A stretch of 64,000 bases of DNA from Corylus avellana (Eukaryota; Streptophyta; Magnoliopsida; Fagales; Betulaceae). Location: the NCBI RefSeq assembly GCF_901000735.1, contig NC_081545.1, positions 31,295,968-31,359,967 of the forward strand. Reading direction: 5' to 3'. Position numbers and translations under genes: made by a program. Position 1 is the first letter of the stretch. The number at the start of each line of letters is the position of its first letter. The notes beneath the pieces are model-generated. The model had not been told where the DNA came from and ran no database searches. It saw only the letters and a list, made by a program, of their open reading frames with translations. Positions 25,876-39,300 of the stretch are shown here, piece by piece.

Positions 25876-27023
25876 TAAAACGTTTAAATTGTCTCAATTT
25901 TAGAGAAAAAATAAATAAATAAAGAGAGAAAGGGTTGAGGGAGATGCATCTCTTTCTTTTTTTGTCCCTTTAAAATCAGAATAATTTAAGCATTTTAAGT
26001 CTAAAATGTGCACATAAAAGTCAAGTATGCCATGTTCTATTCATGCTAAAATCTAACAAATGGACCAAATTGCAATAAAATTATAGTTTAAGAGCCAAGC
26101 ATAACAAAACTTTAGGTTTTAAGGTAAAAAAGGGACCATTTTGCAACGAAATAATAGTTTAAGAGGTTAAGTATTACAAATGAATATTTAGATATAAATG
26201 AAAAAAAAGAAAAGAAAAAGGTCCGTTAATGGAGAAAATGTATCTATTTTTTATGAATAAAAATCATAACTAACAAAGAATACAACTAACAAAACTAACG
26301 AAGAATACAACTAACATAACAGCCAGAGTGTTATAATTTATTGCATAAAATATTAGCTGAGAGACTTGAAGATCCCATGAACCATTTTATCTATAAAAAG
26401 AAAGAATATGGATAACAGACAAAGAGTTATGTCTAATTAAACATAATTTTTGCTAAATAAGTTCTTTTTCCTACCATAAAAGACACGTAAAAGACATTTA
26501 TAATCATTAGCTTGAAAATTAAGCAATTAAGGAAAAATATCATTAAAAAAGTAAATAGAATCTAGTTGACCAAAAAAACTCTGACCGGTATTTCTGGTCT
26601 AGAAGATTCTCCAGGAGCAGGTGGAACAGGCTTTTGGGCCGTTAGATTCCCTGCCGGAGACACGAAACCGAACCCGCCCCAACGGACCAACCACGTTGTT
26701 ATCTCACATTCACAAAATTTTTCTCTTTTTCAAGGAATTCAGTTCCCACCCTCTTCCTTCCTCACATTCAGGTACGTCCTTTTTTCTCGCATTCGTTTTA
26801 CCAACGCTTTTCTGGATTTCGTTTCTGGAAAAAAAAAAACTTTTCTTTTCCTCAAAGAATCAAACAGAGAATATGACATTGAGTGTTTTCATCTCGATTG
26901 CTTAAACACTGACAGCATTACGAGTTTCAGCTGCAATTTGGCTCTGAGTTTTTTTTTTTTTTTTTCGTTTGTGTACGATAAAGTGATCTGATTGAATTGA
27001 TTAGTAGGTTTTTGGGTATATAA
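25673..27023. promoter_or_regulatory. Shared upstream region between the divergent DsbA-like and RCC1 genes
   Basis: About 1.35 kb separates the two outward-facing start codons. A (TA)n microsatellite occupies 25835-25874. On the RCC1 side a likely 5'-UTR exon ends at TTCAG|GTACGT (26771/26772), with a candidate acceptor ending at 27007. Open frames at 26566-26991 are probably untranslated leader. Both promoters must lie here; no specific motif is assigned. Confidence 0.5.
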
Positions 27024-30000
27024 ATGGATATTGATGAAATTTTTGGCACTAACCGACCCGGAAACCTTCCAACAAAGAGTGCAATTTTTGTATGGGGGTA
27101 TAATCAGTCGGGGCAGACGGGTAGGAGGGGCAAAGAGTGCCAATTGAGGATCCCTAAGCAGCTCCCTCCCGAGCTTTTTGGGTGCCCGGCCGGATTCAAT
27201 TCGCGATGGTTGGATATTGCTTGTGGTCGTGAGCATACTGCGGCCGTGACCTCCGATGGGTCACTTTTCACTTGGGGTATGGTCCCTTTACACCCCACAT
27301 GTATCCCTTTATATTTGTTCATTGATTATTATGATTATCAAGTTTTGCCCATTTGATATCTATGAATATTGCGCAAAAACGTGCTTAAGAGTTAAGAGTC
27401 GAATATAGAAATGGTTTGGCTGAAGGAAATTTCGTTGGTGGCTATGTTTTCTTCTTGATTATGACGGGTTCACTTGAATTGTAGCTGAAAACTGTGCGTG
27501 GGAATTCATTTTTCTTGAGGTGTATAGTTAGAGCTATTACAACATCTTGTTGCTTAATGCTTATACAAGATAAATGATCAAAAATCATAAATATGTATGT
27601 GATGGACCAGGTGCTAATAGCTTTGGTCAATTGGGAGATGGAACTGAGGAGAGAAGGAAGCACCCTAAGAAAGTGAAACAATTGCAGACGGAGTTTGTGA
27701 AATCTGTTTCGTGTGGAGCACATTGCACTGCTTGTATTGCCGAGCCTCGTGAAAATGATGGAACCCTCTCGACAAGTAGACTCTGGGTTTGGGGCCAAAA
27801 TCAGGTACTATTTGTAATTGTTTAGCATCTTTTTTGATAATATACCATGCCTTTATTTTTTGTTTTACTTCTCATTACAGGGATCGAATTTTCCTCGCTT
27901 ATATTGGGGGGCCTTTACACCTAATACGGTATGCTATATATTTTTCTTGTTAGGTTTGATTTTATTTATTTATTCAAGTTATTATTTTGGTGGGGAGGGT
28001 TGGAATTGCTGAGTTTTGGGTTGTTGATACTACAAAAACTATCTAATAGTACCTTATTTTGTGCCTCAGTACTCAAAACACAAAATACTGTTTGTGTCCC
28101 TGTTCACACAGCCTGAAGAGCAACGAAATTCTCTGTTTACTTCTTTCTTTACAACCCCAAAGCATATCTAATACATGACACCCCAAGCCTTTAACCACCA
28201 AATAGCCTATCATCCAAGCGTTAAAATCCCAAACACACAGTGCTGCCAGTAAATTCCTGCAATCTATCATTCTCCTATGTCATTATTTAGATACTTTGAT
28301 TTGAAATGTCCTTTTCATGTTCATATAGATAAGTTTTTGCAGTCTCATTTGTTCTTGTCAGTTACAAGAAAAATGTGTAAAAATAAAATAAAAATCATTG
28401 TTTCTGAGCATTTACTTTTCTACCCTTTCTTCTATACCAGAATCAAGGGAAGTGTTACAGCCTTATGCTGGGGATGCCTCTCACTCGGAAATTTATGTCT
28501 TAATTCAAATGTGTGCTTTTCCAAATTTTGAAAATGATCTTCAGACTGCTTTGGCTTCTAACAAATTGTTTAATTTGTGAGCAGACACGTAGTCTTTGGT
28601 TTTGCTAAACCTGGGTTAGTGATTGTCTCATGATCTGGATTTATTAAGGAATTAGACTGGTTATCATAAGGCTTCAAATGTACATGCATTTGTTTCTATT
28701 GTGTTATAACATGTAGTTGCTCAAATATAGTAGGTCCCTGAGGATCTCCACATTTCTAATTCTGTCATATTGCGTAAATCTGTCATCAACATAGATTTTG
28801 TCTAATCAAATCTAACAAATTTATTGATCATCCTTTTAATATACATATACTTTCAATCTCTTGTCAAGCATCAGCCTCTGTCTACCTTTTTCTTGTTTAT
28901 TTTTCCCTTAGGCCTGATTGTATTTTATATTCGTTACAGATGATCCGTCAAGTGTCCTGTGGAGCAGTGCATGTGGTGGCCTTATCTGAGGATGGCTTGC
29001 TACAAGCGTGGGGTAAAGTTTCTTCTAGAATCATGACTTGCTATTTTCTTAATAAAATGATGTGTAAATTATGTAGTTGTTTAGACTTAAGGAGTTCTAT
29101 GTGTATCTCTTTCTTCTTATGATGTTTATATTTTTTGTTAACACATAGATCATATGATAGGAAAGGAAACCTGTATTAATACTCTAGTTTCCTGGTACAT
29201 ATTAACTAGAACTTTATCATTGTTCTGAATAACCAGGCTACAATGAATATGGTCAGCTTGGCAGAGGTCTTACCTGTGAAGGACTACAGGGAGCTCGTGT
29301 AATAAATGCTTATGCGAAGTTCCTTGATGAGGCTCCTGAGCTTGTGAAGATTACCCAAGTGTCATGCGGGGAGTACCACACAGCAGCAGTATCTGAAAAT
29401 GGCGAGGTGTAAGTGATCTGAAGGACTTTTTAGATGGAGATAAATTCTACATTTAAGCATGCGAATTGTGGTTATCCGCATGGCACATGTAACTGTGAAG
29501 GTTTGACAAAATCTTCTTATGGGAATCTCACGTCTAGTCAGGAGAAAAGATGCAATGGAAATGGGATGCATTTTGATATGCAAGTCTTCGTCCCCTTAAC
29601 TTGGTTATACCATGGAGAGCTTAAGTTCATTTTAGATATTTAAGTGTTTGTGCTTTTAACTAATATATATATATATATATATTGGTGTTAATGTGTATTT
29701 GCGTTCTTGAATCTATTGGTGTTAATGATTCATTTCCGTAATGCGCTTGTTCTTGTAGTTTATCCTCAGCTATTGTTCTAGATAATACAAGTTGGTTAAA
29801 GCATGCAAGTTGTAAAATGTCAGTATCTGTCTTGAAGTCATTTGGTCATTAGTAGTTCACATAATGCCAAAGTAAAATGTTGTAAATATGTGATGTGTGT
29901 GTGTGTGTGTGTGTGCATGCATAAGATCCACTCCTATCCCTTCTCTGAAATGGAACCATATTTAAGTTATGATATAAAAATGCTCCATTTAGTCATAAAT

Positions 30001-32442
30001 AAGAATCACCATAGAGGATTAGTGATTGCTTTAGTGTGGGGGACACATAAAAGCCACATCTATGTGTGTGCACCCTCGCGCATCCATTTTTGTGTTTTTG
30101 TAAGCACTATTTTAATTGGAGTAATTCTAAATATTTAACTTCCATTCTACTGGACTAATGTAGCAGTGCCTATCAGCTCTTTGATTTTTTATTTATTTTT
30201 TAGTATAGGCTAATTTAAGGACTAATGAACACTGTCACATTAGGCCTGTGGGATGAGAGTTGAGTATGTAGCATTATCTTTTTAATTGTCATGAATTGTC
30301 TCAGTTATGAAATTAAACTGTCGAAGCTTTTACTTGATAATGACAATCTTCAGCTGATAGGATTAGTTCTTCAAAGCTATCTTGTTTTGTTTACTTTACT
30401 TTTTCGTTAAAACTGTTAAAGTTCAACTTCTACAAAATTGTAGCTGATGATTATTTGCTTTGCACATCACAGCTATACTTGGGGGCGAGGAAATATGGGT
30501 CAACTTGGGCATTGTTCCCTCCAGTCCGGTGATAAAGAGCTATTGCCAAGGAGAGTGGTTGCCCTTGATGGAATATTCATAAAGGATGTTGCATGTGGTG
30601 GTGTACATACATGCGCTATGACTTTGAAGGGAGCTCTTTATGCTTGGGGTGGTGGTCAAGTAGGGCAATTAGGCCTTGGCCCCCAAACAGGATTCTTTTC
30701 ATGCATTCCTAATGAATCGGAGACATTTCTCCGCAATTTCCCTGTTTTGGTTGTTCCAAATGGCGTGCAACTTGTAGCATGTGGACATTCCCATACACTT
30801 ATTTCCATGAGGGATGGAAGAATTCATGGATGGGGCTACAATAACTATGGTCAGGCAGCTAACGAGAAATCTACCTATGCTTGGTATCCATCTCCAGTTG
30901 ATTGGTATGGCATGGCTATTCTTGTGCTCTGTAGCTTTTTCACAGTTTTATAGCTTCCTTCCTATGCTGATGAAAATTCTATAGTGCAGGTGTGTTGGGG
31001 AAGTGCGGAAATTAGCAGCTGGTGGTGGTCATTCAGCTGTGTTGACTGATGCATGTTCCTTAAAAGAGTTGTGTGAGTTTAGGCTTGCAGATAGTGTGAC
31101 TCTACTGAATGCTTCTGATGTCGAGGATGTTGCTTCCAGAACAGGATCAGATGCTTTAGCACGCCTTTGTGAGAGATTGAGGTATTGACCCTTGTTTATG
31201 GCTTATGGATATCTGTTATTGATATTTACATTTGAGTATTTGGAATTTTTTTTTTTTTTTTTAAAGTATTAGGCCCAAGGAGGGGAGGAAGGGGAAATTT
31301 GAACTAGCGATGTCCGCTTTATGAGATATGGTCTCCAACCAATTGAGCTACCATTTAGAGTTAAATATTTGAAAACTAGAAGGCCCTTGAAGAAAATCCA
31401 ATGTTCTCAAACACATTGTTAATATCTGTTATTTGAACTCATGCACCGAGCTCCATTTTCTTGAAGCTCAACCAGGGCAATCAATTTTGCTCAAATCTTT
31501 GGCTTTCCAGATGGTTGCTATGAAAAAATTATTGGAATTTTCTTTTCCTTTTTGTTGCTAATTTTTTTTGTCTTTCATGATTTTGGATATTAAAGAATTA
31601 CTCTCTCTCTCTCAACAAACCAAACACAACCATTTTTTTTCTTCCACATGCATTACATGTGCCATTCAGCCAATGTGCACGAGCGTGTAATGCATTTTTA
31701 GTTGGAAATCTTTACTTATGAGAAGTGTATGTATACACTCAAGGGAAAAAAAGGGAACTTTATGTGCATTCATTTTTTTTACTTCTTGACTGCATGTTTG
31801 ATGTAGGACAGACTAGGGAATCTGCTTGCTGGAATTTTTGGACAGAAACAAGATTAGAATTTTTGGGTTATTTCAAGGGGTTATTTGGTGGCTAAGTGTT
31901 AGAAAAAATATATATGATTTTAGGGTTTTGATAGAGAATTGAAAAGGGTTTGATTTGGGGTTGCTGAGAGAAAAGGAAAGAGGGAATTTTCTGGTCGATC
32001 AAGGGCTGCGAACAGTATCTGTCTGCAACGAAGAAGAAGAAGAGCGAAAAGAGAAGATGAGAATACTCTTATCATAAAACTTCTAAAAAGTTTTAGACTT
32101 GATTTGATTAACAAATTGCCCCTTAATTCGCAAGAGTTGCAAAAACTTCAACTATGCCCCTCATTACAAAACTAACCATGGCTCCATAAATGTTCCATTG
32201 CTACCAGTAAAGTGGCCTCTGAGACTGGCATTATGCAGCATTTTCCTCATTGGTTTGTGTTTGTTTTATTTTTCATAGTTGCATGATTAAGTATGGCGTA
32301 GATGCCATTGGAAGTGTAACTTAAATTTTTTTTAAAAAAAAGATGACGTAGTTGTGATTGCTGACTTCTTTGTCTCAGGGAGCATATGCTTGACGGTGGT
32401 GATTGTGAACATGAAGATGAATTCAATGGCGTGCAGAACTGA
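27024..32442 (+). CDS. RCC1-repeat (seven-bladed propeller) protein, At3g02300-like
   Basis: Eight coding exons (27024-27276, 27611-27804, 27881-27928, 28940-29012, 29237-29408, 30473-30904, 30990-31181, 32379-32442) join in frame to 475 residues. RCC1 signatures recur along the chain: CGREHTAAVTSDGSLFTWG, CGAHCTAC, CGAVHVVALSEDGLLQAWG, CGEYHTAAVSENGEVYTWG, CGGVHTCAMTLKGALYAWG, CGHSHTL and GGGHSAVLTDA. This fits a seven-bladed beta-propeller. Such proteins act as exchange factors or protein/chromatin-binding scaffolds. The Trp-rich UVR8 pattern (GWRHT) is not seen, so UV-B reception is not implied and the function stays unassigned. The C-terminal tail is acidic (GDCEHEDEF). Intron 7 carries a SINE. 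The gene ends 0.9 kb from the convergent FUL-like stop codon. Confidence 0.95.
29659..29681. repeat. (TA)n microsatellite
   Basis: A short TA run in intron 5 of the RCC1 gene. A (TG)n run follows in the same intron at about 29894-29914. Confidence 0.75.
31246..31365 (-). mobile_element. tRNA-derived SINE, copy 2
   Basis: A T-run at 31246-31262 is the poly(A) tail of a minus-strand element. Read on minus it contains TGGTAGCTCAATTGGTTGG (A-box-like), GACCATATCTCATAAAGCGG, and CTAGTTCAAATTTCC (B-box-like). Flanks TATTTGGAA (31237-31245) and TATTTGAAA (31366-31374) form a near-perfect duplication. It lies in intron 7 of the RCC1 gene, antisense. Confidence 0.82.
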
Positions 32443-33337
32443 AGAAACAATTGAATTGGCTTCAAGATAGTTTATCATTTTTTGGGTAATTATTCCCGTT
32501 GCTCTCTTTTATTACCAATTTAGTTAGACCTGTAAAATCAAGTATTGCTTTACTCAGATGCGTAAGGGGAATCTTGTCTTTAATGAACATTGCCTATAAT
32601 TCAGTTATTATGTATTTCTGATACCAATCTGATTGGGAACTTAAGTGAAGACTGATATTGAGACGGTGAACTTGTATTTATGAAATGTCAATGAAATTGA
32701 ACGGTTAATCTGTAAAAGTTTATAGCTTTAGCCATTTCATTATCTATAGGTTTATTACAATTAAGCGTCAGGGAACTGTATTACTGTATAAGCTGTGCTG
32801 CCCAATTTTTGTTGAATCATGGTCTTTGTTGGTTGATTTTTATACTAGAAACCAAGTTGCAAATGCTGGGCGCAGAATTTTGACAGAACCTTGTTTTAGA
32901 TAATTCAGTGAATAGTAAAACTTCCTTGTCTGGTAAAATTATATTACTTTTAGGTGAATGTAAGCCCTTTCTTAATTGGTAGTGATTTGTTCAAGAGAAG
33001 AAAACAAAAGTGCGCAAGAGGAGAGCTCTCATAAATGGGTCATAATTGTTTCTATGTTCATTAAGGATATATCTTTCTGGGGGCTGGCTTTTTTGGGACT
33101 TCGATTGAACTATATCCCCCAATAATGACAAATCTATGGTTTGGTTGAATGCGTTTGTGCATATGCAATGTAAAATGTATGTTGATACGAGAAGGGGCAG
33201 TCTTGAAATACTTCAATTTTCCAAATACAGTGGTGGTAGAGCAATTGCATGTCATCATAGAAAGATATACAAGATGGAGGGTTAACAAAATGTTGTAGCT
33301 CCCGCTTCCGAAACCACTTTGGTGGCTCGAAAAGTCT
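32443..33337. other. Convergent intergenic region between RCC1 and FUL-like genes
   Basis: These 895 bases must hold both 3' UTRs. No protein-coding exon or recognisable transposon is seen. The RCC1 transcript probably ends in the first few hundred bases and the FUL-like 3' UTR occupies the right-hand part. Confidence 0.5.
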
Positions 33338-36300
33338 TTATCCATTTATATGGCGAAGCATCCATGGTGGCATGAGGCTAGTGGTACTAGGATGAGCCTG
33401 ACCTCCAGCTTCCTCATCTCGTACTCCTGCCTGGAAAGTACCTCTGCATTGTTTATTTAAACAATCTATGAGTTCTCCAATAATCAAAGAAGACTAATCA
33501 TGCCATGTTTCACAAAAAATGTGATTTAGAGAGAGAGAGTACCCAATAGTTAGAGAAGGAAGTGGTAGCGTCGGTGGCTGTGGCTGTAGCTGTGGCTGTG
33601 GCTGTTGTGGTGGGGATAACATGAAGGTGGATAAGTTTTGGCCTATGCCTGGTTGCTCTAGGTGTGCATGCTCGGCCACTGCCTTCGCATTTTCCTTGAT
33701 CTATTTGTCATAAAAAACAAAATGTATATAAATAAGAGGTAGTTTTTACAGAAGTGACTCCAAGTAAGAAATATTATAATCATGGACCAGATTTTACCTT
33801 TTTCGACAGCAGGTTATTCTGCTCCTGCAAGGCTCTTTCCTGTCAAAAACCATAATGTTACCTTAGTTTATATCCCAACACAGTCTAAATATATGGTAGC
33901 TCTTGATCTCATTTCCTGCCCAGCTGGTAGAGTTTGATTTAAGTCTGAACTAGGATGTTAGCTCAACCTAGTCTCCAGGCCTTTTGGTTGCATTTTTCTT
34001 GGGATTTTAGGTAGGTAATAACGGTTAATTGTTAGACAAGCAACCAATTGCTATGGAGCTAATTAACACTAGCCTGCTGTAAAGTCTTTTTAAGTTCTTA
34101 AACTGGATAAACTTACATAACCTTTCAGTTTAAAAAAGAAGAAGTCATTTTTAAATTCATAAACGCAGAAACTCACACATGCTTAACTATGTTTACCTTC
34201 TTCTGCAGCTCCATAATGGATTCATGCATAACTTGGTTCTGCATATGTCAATATCATATGTTAATTTGATTCATGTAATGAGTATAAATTAAAAATCAAT
34301 TTGTGTGTAAATTGGCTCTGCATGTGTGCATGTGTCTTGAAACAAATGCAATAAAATCACCTTTCTTGTTCGTAGGCGTTTCAGACCTGTATCGAGCTGT
34401 TGCTCCAGATTTTGAAGCTCTCTCAAACCCAAGGGGTCCAAATCATCTCCAAAGAGGTTCCTACATTGACCAATGTAAAATATGTCTTAAAATCACATTC
34501 TTTCCTTCGCATATTATTATTTAGAGAAATCTTGAAAGCATTTCTACCCTTAATTGAATCTTTGAACAAAATCTATTGGTTAACATATCATCATTTCTAA
34601 TAATTTTTTTGGCTTTGATTCTGATTCTTTAAATACTCATACAAAGGCATTAAAGAGCAACAGTAGGCGTTTTTTTCCCCAAATATGGCATGAAAACTCA
34701 CGTCATTACCTTATGTTCCTTTCTAAAACTTCAATCCTAGCCGAAAGCTTGGGGAATTCCAGAGACCAGCTTCCCTATACAGCAGCATCCGAAGAAGGGT
34801 TAAAGAAACCACAATATTCATTTGCATAAACTGCTTTCGATAAGCAGTGTACAAAAAATCATTTTCTTCTTTGATGAATTACATAGCCAAGCCAGGGGAT
34901 TCAATTGAGTTGTCTAAAGCAAATGTCAAACCCAGATTCAATATGCAGAAAATTAGTTACCAAAGAAAAAAAAAAAACGAAGGAATTAGCAGAGAAATAC
35001 CATGGGAAGCATATAAAAATCTTTCCGGCATTTTTCATCATGGTACGTAGAGACCATGCATGCACATGGGTGAATTGAGTCAAAAACAATCTTTAGCATG
35101 AGGTTAATTAGTTAGAGATAAAGATTGGAATTCAATGTAACAGTATGATAGAGATAAAGTTTGAGATAAATATTGAGACATAAACTATCTCAACGTGACT
35201 TCTTCTGCATGTACTGCAAACTGTGCACAGTGAATTAGCTAGATTGAGTGAAAGTTCTTGTTTTCGCATTTTCACATGGATATTTTTTAAAATCATATAT
35301 TTTGAAAACGCTAAACCAAATGGACCTGAGAGTTCTATCATCTCCCACGACTCATCCTCCAATACTAGGGCTATGTGATCCCTTATTCTGCTGCATATAT
35401 GCATATCCATTGCCACCAAGCTCTGTGAGGACAACTATCATATGTGGTTGTCCCATCGTTCTCCATCTCTGAGGAAATCGAGTGTTGGACTATCTTGGCG
35501 GCACAACTTATATAGTTTCCATCTCATTCATCACTCCATTTGATGGCTCCACTACCTTACCAAATCGTGCCTATGATGATTGATGTTGTGAGTGTAGTGT
35601 CCCACATTGAGAAAATATAAAAGAAAATAGTAGTTAATATACTTAAGTGGACCTTAGCTCATTAGCTTAGGCTTTTGGACTAGAGTTGTATTCAATTATG
35701 TATATTAATGTACTCTGAGTAAAAACGTCATAATCTCTTTATCTCCCAACAAATGGTATTAGAGCCATGGTTACCTTCCTGGGACGGGTGTCTGGATGCG
35801 TCGGGTTTAGAGTTGTGTCTCCACCCGCAACTCGGGTTTAGAGTTGTGTCCGCCTTCTGCAACTCTTGACGTAAGACACTCTTAGAAATGTAAAAAGACT
35901 CACAAGCGAGGGGGAGTTGGGTCAATGTGAAGAGACTCATAAGTGAGGGGAAGATTGTTGTGAGTGCGCTTGTGAGTGTTGTGTCCCACATTGAGAAAAT
36001 ATAAAAGAAAATAGTAGTTAATATACTTAAGTGGACCTTAGCCCATTAGCTTAGGTTTTTGGGTTAGAGTTGTGTTCAATTATGTATATTAATGTACTAT
36101 GAGTAAAAACTCCATAACCGCTTTATTTCCCAACAATTGACAATGCCAAGATCAGATTCTCAAGAGCTGGTTTGATAGGGATCACCAAAGGGTGAAATAG
36201 ATTTAGTAGTTGAGTTGGAATCATTAGGTTTATGTTATTTGAGATTAGGATTTGAGTTTTTACTTGAATATTTTAACTTTAGGTGTTATCACCCTTTGAT

Positions 36301-39300
36301 TGTAATTAAAGGAATTAGATAAAATATTTGGCAAATTGTGGTATTCTCCCGCCGAGTTTTGTAGTTTTTCTTTCTTAAAATGAGTTATTGTGGTCTTTTC
36401 TACCTGAAATGAGCTATAATTGTTTTTCTCAAATCCCATCCCTAGTCTCGACCCAATATTTGGCAAATTGTGGTATTCTTCCACTCTGAGTAGAGTCTTG
36501 TGGTTTCTCTTACCCAAAAAGAGTTATTGTGATCTCTCCTACCTGTAATGAGCTATAATTGTTTCCCTCAAATCTCATCCCCAGTCTCGACCCAACCCGA
36601 GTAACTTATCATGATTGCTCCACTCTCTTTCTAATTATTATGCAACTGTTTAGACTTTGGACAGAATTGAAATGCACCTACACTGCCCAAAAGCTTTTAG
36701 AAAAAGTTATGATTTAGGGTCTATTGGAGATTGCATTAGCGAAGTTAAAAAAATATTTTTAGTACCTAAAAGTTGTGCCAAATAAAAAACTTTGTTCCCA
36801 AGGGTAGCTCAATCGGCTGGAGACCACGTCTCATAAAACATATGTCACTAATTCGAATCATCCCCTCATTCCTTTGTGTGGACATATCAAAAAAAAAAAA
36901 AACTAGTTTGTTTGGTGAAAAATGTCAATAGTACTTTTTTTTTTTTAACTTTAAAAATGGTCAAAATACACTTTTGAAAAAGCTTAAAAATAAAGTTTTG
37001 TCTAAAAAGCTTTATTTCTCAGCACAATCTCAAATATAATCCTAATATGATATCAAAGCTGAGGTTTTGAGTTTGAACCCCTAACTCCACAATTTACCTC
37101 TTATTTCAATAAAATATTTCACGTGTTGGATTTCACTTATTAAGAAGAAGTTTGAACTTTAAACTCACAATTGAGAGAGAGTGTTAAAATTTTGATTAAA
37201 TGATTAAAATTTATTATTTTCTATCATTTTAAGCTTTTAGAATAAATAATAATTTAACTATTTCTAACATGACTCTATAACCTATAAAATGTGAATTAGA
37301 TTAATCAAAAGCTTTTCATAAGGATCCATGGCCACTAATAATTATCCTTGGACTCAAGTCCTTAAGCCCAAAGCAAAGCAAACTTGAGAAGACATGGCCG
37401 TTTTGGTTCTAATGTTGAAGAGATGGGTATAGATATTAAAAAGACATGTAATGTGAGAATGGGATTATACTTAGGAAAACATTCACAGGGAGACCAGATG
37501 AAACACAGTAAAAGTAATGTTCGGGATACCTGTGACTCAGAATCAGTTGGCATTTGCTGTCGTTCGGCAAATGAGTACCTTTCATATCGTTCCAGAGTCC
37601 TGTCCATGCTGTCAAAAAGGATTTGCATGGGGCACAATAAGTTTGTGTTTATCATGTATTGATAACAAAAAATATGCATATCTCTCAGTTCATGTGGTAG
37701 TAAGTATCAAGTATTGTAATTTGTGTTTAGTATTATATTTAACTTGTGTTTTGACTATTCTTGAAGTGGACTATACTCATAACCAATAAATTAACAACTG
37801 TAATTATTATATCATATTGAGAACCCTAAGATACTTTTCTTTTTGGAGTCAGTGAATCATCTTTCACTGCAGTTTCATGCCAACTAGATAGCCTTTTTAA
37901 GCATTTAATGTGGTGAAACCGGTAACACTAGAAAAGAGATCGAAAATATGAAACGTACAGTTCTACAACTCATGCTAATGGATATTAAGTGCAGAACAAG
38001 ATGGTTGACTGGTTTTCACTCAAGGTCATACATTCAAAAGAAATCACATAAATTCCATCTTTCTTAGTTAAATATCAATGATTGAGATCCTCTAAAAGCC
38101 ATCAATAAACACTTTTTTTGAGAAGATTACCAATTTTTTCTACTCTAGTTTCTTTTTGTTCTTCTTTGACATAGAAGTTTGTTGAACCTTTTATTTTTTT
38201 TAATCAGGTCAAGTGTTTCCATCAAGCAATTCAGCCCAATAAGTTTTAAGATAACTTCTCTACCAGTAACTCCAAATGAATTCTAAGGAAGATAATTGTT
38301 CATTTTTTTGGTTTTTCTTATACTTCTTTTCTGTGCTTTGAAGAATTGTATGATTATTGTATGATTCTTATACTCATGAGTTGAGTCTTTCTGGATGTCG
38401 TAAAACCTATTAATGATTATAAAGTACTTTATGAAAATATTTGGCAGACCACAGTACTTCAATATACAACTTCATGAGTTGGATCCATTTACCAACGATC
38501 TCACTATGATCCGTGTCAAAATCATAAGACCTTTGTATCATAAGGCTTATGTAATGAAATTTTGAAAGAAAATCAAACTAAATTTTTCTATCAGATTATG
38601 CTTAGCTATAGGGTGATATACCAAGAGAAAATGCAAAAATTAACTGAAACATATAACAAATATTTTGCATTGGATTCTTTAGGAAACTATGACTAGAAGA
38701 TCAATTCTAGCCCTAGGTTCCACTGCAATCTTCCTTACATTGTTATAGGCATTTGTATTACAACTACATGTTGGGCTGGGTGCCAAAAGTTCTACCAATA
38801 AAACAAGAGAAACAAAAACAACTCAACATTGTAGAATCTATACTTCTAGAGGGAAGTCTTAGGTCTTTCTATAGGTAGTCGCCAAATTATGATTTCAGGA
38901 AAGACCTACACAAAAACTTACTGTAGTTTCTTTAGGGATCTTTTCCTAAGTTTTAAGCTAATCTATTAAGTTTGCAAGGTTGGGTGTCTTTAAAGGACCA
39001 GTCCATAGTATATATACAGAGATGCTTTGTGCATAATAATAAATTTAAGCTTTGATTAAAACAGTATTTGAGGGTTTTGTTTTAATTTTCCAGGAATTGT
39101 TTCCGTGCATGACTTTTTTTTGTCCAACATTTTTTCCCACTTCGTAATAGTAACTATTTGTTCCTCTAGAGAATCATAAATTAAGCATCAAACTGCCCAA
39201 CAATGTTAATTAATATCACACCTCCTTAAGAAAATCTATAGCCATCCTATCACCTTTCCCTCAAAGGCAGCCTACTCAATTCGAGTTTGTTAGGGTAACT

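Noticed and set aside
26566..26991. Separate small protein genes upstream of RCC1
   Set aside because: They overlap the likely RCC1 5' UTR, contain leader-like CT/T-rich runs and a donor site, and resemble no family.
14799..36902. Functional tRNA genes at the tRNA-like segments
   Set aside because: They have A/B-box-like heads but no cloverleaf or acceptor stem, and end in poly(A) with target duplications: SINEs.
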